Positions 8,411 through 15,487 of a DNA stretch of 64,000 bases are shown here, in pieces. Under the pieces are notes generated by a model. It was given only the letters and a program-made list of their open reading frames with translations, was not told where the DNA came from and made no database searches. The stretch is from contig CASDSD010000041.1 of NCBI GenBank assembly GCA_949283205.1, forward strand, positions 44,544 to 108,543. The letters run 5' to 3'. Source of the stretch: an uncultured Alistipes sp. GTDB taxonomy: Bacteria; Bacteroidota; Bacteroidia; Bacteroidales; Rikenellaceae. The position numbers and the translations under genes are program-made. Each line of letters opens with the position of its first letter. Position 1 is the stretch's first letter.

Positions 8411-8420
8411 TAACTATGCG

Positions 8421-9152
8421 CTAATTTTTCAACACGAACTCTATCTCGCGGAAGAGATACCCGCGCACCGCACCCGTCGCCGCATCCTCCACACGCAATG
8501 CCCCCGAATCCTCCACGCCGCGTATCGTGCCGCGGAAACGCTCCCCGTCGGGCAGCGCGTACCAGTGCTCCTCGCCCAGACGGTAGAGATGGCCGTGATA
8601 GTCGCGCCGCAGCGCCTCCAGTGCCGCACCGCCCTCACGCACCGCCCCATAGCGCGACATGATGCACGCCACGAGCCGCTCCAGCAGCGGCCGCCGCTCG
8701 AACGTGCGGCCCGCCGCCTGCGCCATGGACACGGGGTTCGGCAGCGACGGATCGAACACCGTCTGGTTGACGTTCACCCCTATGCCCGCCAGCGTGCGGC
8801 ATATGCGCCCCTCGCTGAGACGGTGCTCGATGAGCATGCCCGTAACCTTGCGGTCGCCTATATAGATGTCGTTCGTCCACTTTATGCGCGCCGCGATGCC
8901 GTACTCCGCAAGGCAGTCCACTATGCCCAGCGTCACCGCCTCCGACAGCAGGAACTGACGCTCCGCCGCCAGAAACGACGGCTCCAGCACCAGCGTGAAG
9001 GTGATGTTGTCGCCCCCGGCACTCTCCCAGCGGTGGCCCCGCTGCCCGCGCCCCGCCGTCTGGTACTCCGCCCACACCACATCGCCCTCGGCGTAGGCCG
9101 CCGACGCCGCCTCGTCGTTCGACGAGGTGAGCTCCTCAAAGTAATGTATCAT
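8421..9152 (-). CDS. birA: Biotin--[acetyl-CoA carboxylase] ligase, short form
   Basis: Activates biotin as biotinyl-AMP and attaches it to carrier lysines. 243 aa with only the catalytic and C-terminal domains; there is no N-terminal HTH, so it should not act as a repressor. Seen: the start MIHYFEELTSSNDEA, the glycine-rich GRGQRGHRWES loop that binds biotinyl-AMP, and KWTNDIYIGDRKVTGMLIE. The start at 9152 was chosen because the longer frame adds a basic, unrelated stretch and would overlap the Nudix gene. It lies 10 nt after that gene, forming a two-gene unit. Confidence 0.92.
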   Translation of the reverse strand: MIHYFEELTSSNDEAASAAYAEGDVVWAEYQTAGRGQRGHRWESAGGDNITFTLVLEPSFLAAERQFLLSEAVTLGIVDCLAEYGIAARIKWTNDIYIGDRKVTGMLIEHRLSEGRICRTLAGIGVNVNQTVFDPSLPNPVSMAQAAGRTFERRPLLERLVACIMSRYGAVREGGAALEALRRDYHGHLYRLGEEHWYALPDGERFRGTIRGVEDSGALRVEDAATGAVRGYLFREIEFVLKN

Positions 9153-9162
9153 AACGGTTGTG

Positions 9163-9747
9163 TTATTTTTCCGTTTGCCGCGGCGCCTCACCGCGGCCGC
9201 CCCGCTCGGCCATCCACCGCCACAGCGGCGCCGCATGCAGGCACTGCATGATCTCGTCGCCGTCCAGCAGCTCGCGCACCTCCGCCTCCGTCATCAGGTA
9301 TACGTTTATGTCCTCGCCCGCCTCGGTATGCTGCGCCGCCACGCGCTCCACACCCTCCGCAAGGAAGGTATAGACACGGTTGGTATGGTTCGTCGGGTTT
9401 GGCGAGGTGACCATGTACTGCCGCCACTCGCCGCCGCCGTAGCCCGTCTCCTCGAGCAGCTCGCGCCGCGCACTCTCCAACGGGCTCTCGCCCGTCTCGC
9501 ACGTGCCCGCCACCAGCTCGTAGCGCGTCTCGCCCAGTGCATGGCGGTACTGGCTGATCATGACGAACAGCCCCTCGCGCGTGCGCGCGATGACATTCAC
9601 CCAGTCGGGGAACTCGAAGACATACCACTCGGGCACCACGGCCCCCGTGGGCAGTTCGACGCTCTCGCGCCGTACGGTAAACCAGGGCCTGCGAGCGAGA
9701 TACTCGCTCTGCAGGACCCGCCACGGACGATGTTCCGGAGCTTTCAT
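9163..9747 (-). CDS. Nudix hydrolase (ADP-ribose pyrophosphatase-like)
   Basis: 194 aa. A perfect Nudix box is present (G-x5-E-x7-REUxEExGU, as GTCETGES...RRELLEETGY), the metal-binding catalytic helix for cleaving nucleoside-diphosphate linkages. The preceding FVMISQYRHALGETRYELVAG segment is typical of the ADP-ribose/ADP-sugar pyrophosphatase group. Substrate is inferred from this resemblance only. It is the upstream member of a pair with birA. Confidence 0.88.
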   Translation of the reverse strand: MKAPEHRPWRVLQSEYLARRPWFTVRRESVELPTGAVVPEWYVFEFPDWVNVIARTREGLFVMISQYRHALGETRYELVAGTCETGESPLESARRELLEETGYGGGEWRQYMVTSPNPTNHTNRVYTFLAEGVERVAAQHTEAGEDINVYLMTEAEVRELLDGDEIMQCLHAAPLWRWMAERGGRGEAPRQTEK

Positions 9748-9787
9748 ATATGCTGTAAATCTATATTGTCACACGAAAATATCATAC

Positions 9788-9830
9788 GCGGGCAGGCTTC
9801 CGAACATATCCGCCGGAAGTCCCGCCCGCA
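9788..9830 (-). terminator. Imperfect hairpin after dapD
   Basis: On the minus strand GCGGGCGGGACTTCCGG pairs with CGGAAGCCTGCCCGC (a few mismatches) around a loop of about 10 nt. It lies 30 nt beyond the dapD stop, followed by a moderately T-rich stretch. Confidence 0.55.
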
Positions 9831-9859
9831 CGGTGAAGTCATATCCTGCGCCGCCAACG

Positions 9860-10687
9860 CTATACCGCTACGCCGAAGTCGCGCAGCGCGTCGTTGAGCG
9901 AGGTCTTCTTATCTGTCGACTCCTTGCGGCGGCCTATGATGAGGGCGCACGCAACTCCGTACTCGCCCGCAGGAAACCTCTTCGGGTAGGTGCCCGCGAC
10001 AACGACCGAACGCGGCGGGACATACCCCCGGTACTCGACGGGCTCGTCACCCGTGACGTCGATGATGTGCGTCGAGCCGGTGATGACGGTATTCGACCCC
10101 AGCACCGCCTCGTGACATACGTGCGCACCCTCGACCACGATCGAGCGCGACCCGATGAAGCAGTTGTCCTCGATGATGACGGGAGCCGCCTGCACGGGCT
10201 CCAGCACGCCGCCGATACCCACGCCGCCGCTCAGGTGCACGTGCTTGCCGATCTGTGCGCACGAGCCCACCGTGGCCCACGTATCGACCATGGTACCCGT
10301 ATCGACATAGGCGCCGATGTTGACATACGAGGGCATGAGGATAGCGCCCGGGGCGATGTAGGCGCCGTAGCGTGCCACGGCCTGCGGAACGACGCGCACG
10401 CCCAGCTTCTCGTAGTCGTGCTTGAGCTCCATCTTGTCGTACCACTCCAGCTCGCCGCCGCGCATCGTGCGCATCTGCTGTATGGGGAAATACATGATTA
10501 TGGCCTTCTTGACCCATTCGTTCACCTGCCAGAGGCTCTTCCCGAGGTCGACAGGCTCGGCTGTGCGCAGCGCACCCTTGTCGACGGCCTCCACAACCTC
10601 GCGGATGGCACGTTTCGTGGCCTCCTCGGCCAGCAGCGAGCGGTCGTCCCACGCCCGCTCGACGATTTCCTTGTACTCGCTATACAT
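9860..10687 (-). CDS. dapD: 2,3,4,5-tetrahydropyridine-2,6-dicarboxylate N-succinyltransferase
   Basis: 275 aa. Succinylates tetrahydrodipicolinate in the DAP/lysine pathway that feeds peptidoglycan. The C-terminal half is a left-handed parallel beta-helix of hexapeptide repeats (ARYGAYIAPGAILMPSYVNIGAYV, HLSGGVGIGGVLEP). The start at 10687 (MYSEYKEIVERAW) was chosen over a longer frame because that extension runs through a good -7 promoter box. It is transcribed divergently from lysC, an enzyme of the same pathway. The succinylase route rather than the dehydrogenase or acetylase route is implied. Confidence 0.93.
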   Translation of the reverse strand: MYSEYKEIVERAWDDRSLLAEEATKRAIREVVEAVDKGALRTAEPVDLGKSLWQVNEWVKKAIIMYFPIQQMRTMRGGELEWYDKMELKHDYEKLGVRVVPQAVARYGAYIAPGAILMPSYVNIGAYVDTGTMVDTWATVGSCAQIGKHVHLSGGVGIGGVLEPVQAAPVIIEDNCFIGSRSIVVEGAHVCHEAVLGSNTVITGSTHIIDVTGDEPVEYRGYVPPRSVVVAGTYPKRFPAGEYGVACALIIGRRKESTDKKTSLNDALRDFGVAV

Positions 10688-10706
10688 GATATCTCGAATT
10701 TTGTCC

Positions 10707-10714
10707 CAAAGATA
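10707..10714 (-). promoter_or_regulatory. -7 box for dapD
   Basis: TATCTTTG on the minus strand, 20 nt upstream of the chosen ATG. It argues against a longer dapD start. No clear -33 TTTG was found. Confidence 0.55.
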
Positions 10715-10871
10715 GGGCAAATTTCGCAATTATTCATGCCCCCGCGCGCCAACATTCGCTCCATGCCGCCGGAAATGGCGCCGGAGGCCGCCGCATGCAA
10801 GAATATGCACCAAAATGAATATTTTTTCGCAATTATGTTGTAAAAAGGGCCTGTACGTCGCATCTTTTTGC

Positions 10872-10879
10872 TACCTTTG
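10872..10879 (+). promoter_or_regulatory. -7 box for lysC
   Basis: TACCTTTG matches TAnnTTTG and lies 36 nt upstream of the ATG at 10916. No standard -33 TTTG is at the right distance. A longer lysC frame would overlap this box, which supports the shorter start. Confidence 0.55.
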
Positions 10880-10915
10880 CCGACGATCATTTGCATAACA
10901 ATTAAGTATCCTGCC

Positions 10916-12178
10916 ATGAAGGTTTACAAGTTCGGAGGAGCCTCGGTCAAAAGCGCCGACGGCGTAAGGAATCTGCGACACATCGTCGACGGAGAAGAGA
11001 ATCTGTTCATTATCGTTTCGGCCATGGGCAAGACCACAAACGCCCTCGAGGCGGTCTTCACCCACATGCAGAACGGTCGAAAACAGGAGGCCCTCGACGA
11101 GATAAAACGCATCGTCGAGTACCACGACTCGATCATCTCCGACCTGTGGGGCGCCCCCGTCCGGATCGAGCAGGTGGACATGCTCTTCTCGCAGCTGCGC
11201 AACATCGTCATCGACACCACCTACCGCGCCTCGGACGCCGAGCTGTGGTACGACACCATCGTCGCCTTCGGCGAGCTGGTATCGACCACCGTCGTATCGC
11301 AATACCTCAACAAGACGGGTGTGGACAACCGCTGGATCGACATGCGCACCACCTTCGTCACCAACCAGCGACACAAGGATGCCTACGTCGACATCAAGGC
11401 CTCGGAACCCCGCCTCAAGGAGGCGCTCGCAAACACGGGCGTGGGAGTGTTCGTGGGCCAGGGCTTCATCGGCGCCGCCCCCGACGGCACCACCACAACC
11501 CTCGGACGCGAGGGCTCGGACTACTCGGCCGCCGTGGTGGCCAACATCCTCGACGCCGAGTCGATGTCGGTATGGAAGGATGTGGACGGCGTGCTGAACG
11601 CCGACCCCAAGATCTTCCACGACGCCGTCAAGATCGACGCCCTGAACTACCTCGACACCATAGAGCTGGCGTACAGCGGCGCGCAGATCATCCACCCCAA
11701 GACCATCAAGCCGCTGCAAAACAAGAATATACCGCTCTACGTACGCCCCTTCGGCGACAAGAGCAAGCCCGGCACCGTCATCAACGCCACAGCGCCCCAC
11801 GTCGAGCTGCCCATACTTATCTACAAGCGCAACCAGGTGCTGCTGACGATCCGCTCGCGCGACTTCTCGTTCGTCATGGAGGAGAAGTTCGCCGTGATCT
11901 TCTCGCTGCTCGACCGCTTCCGCATCAAGACAAACCTTATAAACAACTCGGCCGTGGACCTGAGCCTCTGCGTCGAGTACTCGTGGCATATCGACGAGTT
12001 GATCAAGGCGCTCAACGCCGAGAACTTCAACGTCGAGAAGATCGACAACGTCGAGTTGCTCACCATACGCAACTACAACAAGGAGCTCTATCAGAAATAC
12101 GCCTCGCAGCAGGAGCTGCTGGTACGCCAGTCGAACCCCACGTCGGTGCGCGTGGTGCTGCGCGAAGCCCGCTTCTGA
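10916..12178 (+). CDS. lysC: Aspartate kinase, monofunctional
   Basis: 420 aa. Phosphorylates aspartate, the first step to lysine/DAP, methionine and threonine. Seen: the N-terminal kinase signature KFGGASVKSADGV (Ala replaces the more usual Thr in GTS), GREGSDYSAAVVA in the kinase core, and KDVDGVLNADPKI. A C-terminal regulatory region (about residues 300-420) consistent with ACT domains follows, from which lysine or threonine feedback is inferred. No homoserine dehydrogenase domain is attached. It is divergent from dapD and ends at a strong terminator. Confidence 0.94.
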   Translation: MKVYKFGGASVKSADGVRNLRHIVDGEENLFIIVSAMGKTTNALEAVFTHMQNGRKQEALDEIKRIVEYHDSIISDLWGAPVRIEQVDMLFSQLRNIVIDTTYRASDAELWYDTIVAFGELVSTTVVSQYLNKTGVDNRWIDMRTTFVTNQRHKDAYVDIKASEPRLKEALANTGVGVFVGQGFIGAAPDGTTTTLGREGSDYSAAVVANILDAESMSVWKDVDGVLNADPKIFHDAVKIDALNYLDTIELAYSGAQIIHPKTIKPLQNKNIPLYVRPFGDKSKPGTVINATAPHVELPILIYKRNQVLLTIRSRDFSFVMEEKFAVIFSLLDRFRIKTNLINNSAVDLSLCVEYSWHIDELIKALNAENFNVEKIDNVELLTIRNYNKELYQKYASQQELLVRQSNPTSVRVVLREARF

Positions 12179-12200
12179 CGGCGCCGCCACGTAACATGGC

Positions 12201-12236
12201 AGCGGACTCCGGGACGTTCCCGGAGTCCGCTGTTTT
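12201..12236 (+). terminator. Intrinsic terminator of lysC
   Basis: A perfect 14-bp stem (12201-12214 with 12218-12231) with loop CGT and tail TGTTTT. It sits in the short gap between the convergent lysC and GH78-like genes. Confidence 0.85.
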
Positions 12237-12250
12237 CGTACCGCATGCCC

Positions 12251-13909
12251 CTATCGCTGGAATATCTCCCTGTAGGTATTGATGAAATAGACGGGCGTAC
12301 AGCTCCATGCGTGGCAGTAGCTGTTTACGGGGTGGAAGCCGTAAGGCGACTTGTACTCGTCCGCAGGGTCGTAGACCTCCCAGAAAGTGTCGGCGCCGCG
12401 CTCTATCATGCCGCCCCAGTAGCCGACGAGCTGCCGCCGCGCCTCATCCTCCATGCCGCAGGCTATCAGCGCCTCGATAAGGTAGTGGTAGGCGTACGGC
12501 GACCCCGGGCGGCACGCCGTCGGGTCGGCCAGCACCGCCGTCAGCGCCCGCGCCCCCTCCTTTGCGGAGAGCGTCCCCGAGAGTACCATCCACACCTGCG
12601 ACAGATACGACACCTGCCGCTGCGGCCCCGACACCACCACACCCGCGCGGCGGTCGTAGAACGCCTCGCGCGACGCACGCCGCATGGCCTTCACAAGGTC
12701 GGGCCAGTCGGCCGCCTCGTCCTCGCGGCCCACCATGCGCGCCAGCTCCCAGCCCCGCTCCACGGCAAAGGTCATGAGCCCCTGCACCGAAGCGTGGCGG
12801 TCGAGGTCGTCCTTCCAGTCGAAGACGAGCCACCACTGCGGCTGTTTCTGCATGTCGTAGAGGTTATCCTTGAGGTACGTGCGGGCGATCTCTATCTGCC
12901 GCGCCACCACGGGCCACAGCTCCCGCGCCGTCTCCATGTCCCCCGTAGCCTTCAGATACTCCAACAGCGCCACGCCGTAGAGCAGGCTGTAGTCCATCGT
13001 ATGCTGATTATATTGAGGCTCCGGCTCGGGATATTCGTATACCGTGGCGTGGAGCCACCCCTCCTCGTCGGCCAGCCCCGCCAGCAGGTAAAGGCAGCGG
13101 CGCGTCAGTTCATGGTTGCGGAACGTGCAGGCGTTGGCCAGCGACTCGAGGTACAGGTCCCCGATCCAGAGGCGCTGGTCACGCTTCGGCCCGTCCTCGT
13201 AGACGGTCTGCATACACTCCGACAGCGTCTTGAGACCCGTCTCGTAGATGCGCCCTATCATGGGATCGGTCCCCGCGGCCAGCTGCGGCGCCCCGCCCGA
13301 GGCCGACGTCACGGCATCCAGCGTGATGTCGCTTATGCGGAAATCGAAATACGACGTCGCCAGCACCTCGATCTTCACATAGCGGCACGCCACGCGCCGC
13401 TCGATGCGCACCTCGGCCGGCAGCCGCATCACCGTCACCGTCTCGTCCTGCAGCCATGCGCGGCTCAACCCTCCGGGATAGGGGTCGAAGGGGGTGTTCA
13501 GCTCCGCCGGCACCTCGGCGAAGGTCAGGCGCAGGCGTATCGGAGCGTCGGCCGGCATGCCCGTATGGTTTATGCGGAAAGAGAAGCAGCCGGTAAGGTG
13601 CTCGCCCATGTCGAGCGTGACCGTACCCCGCTCCTTGAGCGAGGAGCCGTAGAGCGCCTCGACGGGTTCGGCATACTCCATGCGCCACCCCTGGAAGGCC
13701 GCCGTGTCGGCCACACTGCGCACGACGGCAACGGGATGCCGCTCCGCATGCCGCAACACGGGCATCGCCTCGGCCGCCTTGCGCAGCCATCCGGCACGCT
13801 CGCCGGCCATCCATACATCGTTCTGCGCCACCGCGGCACAGGGGATACAGGTTGCGGCCGCCACGCAGGCGCACATCACCGCAACAACTCTTCGTTTAAG
13901 GTTTTTCAT
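12251..13909 (-). CDS. Secreted alpha-L-rhamnosidase-like (GH78-type) glycoside hydrolase
   Basis: 552 aa with a signal peptide (about residues 1-28, ending AAVAQ). The N-terminal third is beta-rich; the C-terminal two thirds are an (alpha/alpha)6-type barrel. The barrel begins with EDGPKRDQRLWIGDLYLES, which matches the GH78 catalytic-region pattern (D/E-G/C-P-x-R-D-x-R). A late PYGFHPVNSYCHAWSCTP segment also fits the six-hairpin fold. It should release terminal rhamnose or a similar sugar in the periplasm or outside. It is shorter than many Bacteroides GH78 enzymes and has no SusC/D partner nearby. The GH78 relation is likely; the substrate is unknown. Confidence 0.75.
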   Translation of the reverse strand: MKNLKRRVVAVMCACVAAATCIPCAAVAQNDVWMAGERAGWLRKAAEAMPVLRHAERHPVAVVRSVADTAAFQGWRMEYAEPVEALYGSSLKERGTVTLDMGEHLTGCFSFRINHTGMPADAPIRLRLTFAEVPAELNTPFDPYPGGLSRAWLQDETVTVMRLPAEVRIERRVACRYVKIEVLATSYFDFRISDITLDAVTSASGGAPQLAAGTDPMIGRIYETGLKTLSECMQTVYEDGPKRDQRLWIGDLYLESLANACTFRNHELTRRCLYLLAGLADEEGWLHATVYEYPEPEPQYNQHTMDYSLLYGVALLEYLKATGDMETARELWPVVARQIEIARTYLKDNLYDMQKQPQWWLVFDWKDDLDRHASVQGLMTFAVERGWELARMVGREDEAADWPDLVKAMRRASREAFYDRRAGVVVSGPQRQVSYLSQVWMVLSGTLSAKEGARALTAVLADPTACRPGSPYAYHYLIEALIACGMEDEARRQLVGYWGGMIERGADTFWEVYDPADEYKSPYGFHPVNSYCHAWSCTPVYFINTYREIFQR

Positions 13910-13955
13910 TTTCGGGGTTATGGTATGGGTTATCGTTTCCGCCGCGGCCGCACGC

Positions 13956-15050
13956 CTAACGTCCCTGCTGCGACGACGGTGACGGCTCCTGCGGCTCCTT
14001 GCGGCGGCGCGTGCCGGAGCCCTTACGCTTCATGCGCGAGATGACGCCCGAGAGGTAGTCCTCGATATCGCGCCGCAGATTCTCATAGAGCGGGCACGAG
14101 GTGTAGTTCTCGTTGTCGAGCAGCACGTCGCGTATCGACCGCAGGGAGTTGATATAGTTGCTCATCTCGTTCTTGAGCGGCAGCCCCTGCTTGCGCGAGG
14201 AGTTGATCTTCTCGATGGACATGGTGCGCAGGCGGTCGCATACGGTATTCAACATCACCATCACCACGTTGTCCATGAGCGTGTGGCCGTGCATGTAGAG
14301 ATATGTCGTCTCGGGCGTCACGCCCTTCTCCTCTAGTACGCGCCCGAAGGCCTCCAGGTTCTCGTTCATGGCGGGATAACGCTCCTCGAGCGTGCGCATG
14401 CGGCGCGCCACGTTGCGTTCGAGCCATGCGAGCGTACCGGCGCCGTTCTCCTCGATCTCGAGGTAGCCCAGCCGCACCGTGTTCTTGAAATCGACAAGCG
14501 GGAAGACCGACTCCGAACCCTGATGCGCCGAGTAGGCGTACCACAGGAAAAGCCGATATATCACGCGCGAATAGTCGGCCATGAACCGCACGAAATCGAA
14601 GATGTGGCAGTCGTTCTTGGTGGCCTTGACGCAGACGTTGTGCAGCGACGGCGCGTAGCACAGGTAGTTCTCGGTGGCGTAGGTGTAGGTGTGGAACATA
14701 TAGGGCGCGGCGTGTATCTCGGCCGACTGGGGCGTCGTGTCCCCGAAGAGGTAGTCGAAGTCCGAATCGACACACAGCAGCAGCTCCTCGCTCGAGGAGG
14801 GTATCATCGACATGAGCACCTTCTTGCCCTTTGGCAGGTCCTCGCGGTTGGGCACCGAGATCTCGAACCGCACGTATCGGTTGTGGAAATGGTCGAAGAT
14901 GCCGCGCCAGAAGGCCACATCCTCATAGCCCTCGACATAGACACGCACCAGACGCCGCCCGTCGTCTATAGGCTCGGGCAGGGGCGAGCCGGCACTCTTG
15001 CGCCGCAGCAACGCCTCGTATCTCTTTTTTTCGGCCGATGCGCGTTTCAT
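13956..15050 (-). CDS. DUF4435-domain (TOPRIM-like) protein
   Basis: 364 aa. The motif RVYVEGYEDVAFWRGIFDHF (about residues 35-55) followed by ELLLCVDSDFDYLFGD is the DUF4435 signature: a conserved glutamate and a DxD pair, as in TOPRIM folds. A basic C-terminal tail (RMKRKGSGTRRRKEP) could contact nucleic acid. DUF4435 proteins often pair with AAA ATPases, some in defence loci, but no ATPase is adjacent. The start at 15050 (MKRASAEKKRYEALL) was chosen because it lies 9 nt downstream of a clear promoter box. Function is unknown. Confidence 0.75.
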   Translation of the reverse strand: MKRASAEKKRYEALLRRKSAGSPLPEPIDDGRRLVRVYVEGYEDVAFWRGIFDHFHNRYVRFEISVPNREDLPKGKKVLMSMIPSSSEELLLCVDSDFDYLFGDTTPQSAEIHAAPYMFHTYTYATENYLCYAPSLHNVCVKATKNDCHIFDFVRFMADYSRVIYRLFLWYAYSAHQGSESVFPLVDFKNTVRLGYLEIEENGAGTLAWLERNVARRMRTLEERYPAMNENLEAFGRVLEEKGVTPETTYLYMHGHTLMDNVVMVMLNTVCDRLRTMSIEKINSSRKQGLPLKNEMSNYINSLRSIRDVLLDNENYTSCPLYENLRRDIEDYLSGVISRMKRKGSGTRRRKEPQEPSPSSQQGR

Positions 15051-15052
15051 AA

Positions 15053-15084
15053 TTTGTCCCAAAGATAATAAAATAGTAATTTTG
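15053..15084 (+). promoter_or_regulatory. Promoter for the SUI1-like gene, interleaved with the divergent DUF4435 promoter
   Basis: TTTG at 15053-15056, 20 nt, then TAATTTTG at 15077-15084 on the plus strand: both elements at consensus spacing. It predicts a leader of about 48 nt before the ATG at 15139. Confidence 0.75.
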
Positions 15085-15090
15085 CGCAAA
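15060..15090 (-). promoter_or_regulatory. Promoter for the DUF4435 gene
   Basis: On the minus strand TTTG (15090-15087), 19 nt, then TATCTTTG (15067-15060). It overlaps the rightward promoter almost completely, so only one RNA polymerase can occupy the site at a time. Confidence 0.75.
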
Positions 15091-15138
15091 GCGTCGGAAC
15101 CCTTTTTGCTCCGACAGAGGTAAAACGGAACACTTCAC

Positions 15139-15480
15139 ATGAACGATTGGAAAGCGAGGCTCGGCATGGTCTACTCGACCGACCCCGACTATAAATACGA
15201 CACCGGACAGACGCCCGAGGCGGAGACGCTGCCGCCGCAGCAGCAGTCGCTGCGCGTGTGGCTCGACCGCCGCCAGAGAGCCGGCAAGTGCGTCACCATC
15301 GTGCGGGGCTTCGTCGGCCGCGAGGAGGACCTGGCGGAGCTGGCACGCATGCTCAAGAACCGCTGCGGCACGGGCGGCACGGCGAAGGAGGGCGAGATCA
15401 TAATCCAGGGCGACCGCCGCGACCGCATCGTGGAGTTGCTGCAACAGGCCGGATACGGCTGCAAAAAGGCCGGAGGATAA
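15139..15480 (+). CDS. SUI1/eIF1-family (YciH-like) translation factor
   Basis: 113 aa. The C-terminal half is a SUI1 fold: GKCVTIVRGFVG, then LARMLKNRCGTGGTAKEGEIIIQGD, then RDRIVELLQQAGYGCKKAGG. Archaeal and eukaryal relatives police start-codon selection; the bacterial YciH group has been linked to translation control, but its role is less clear. The N-terminal 35 residues are variable and proline/glutamine-rich. The stop lies 7 nt before the next gene, so the two are almost certainly co-transcribed. Confidence 0.88.
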   Translation: MNDWKARLGMVYSTDPDYKYDTGQTPEAETLPPQQQSLRVWLDRRQRAGKCVTIVRGFVGREEDLAELARMLKNRCGTGGTAKEGEIIIQGDRRDRIVELLQQAGYGCKKAGG

Positions 15481-15487
15481 TCGCCCG

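Noticed and set aside
12245-14044. A 599-codon frame opposite the GH78-like gene
   Set aside because: Arg/His/Leu-rich shadow translation typical of antisense frames in GC-rich DNA; the minus-strand product has a signal peptide and family motifs.
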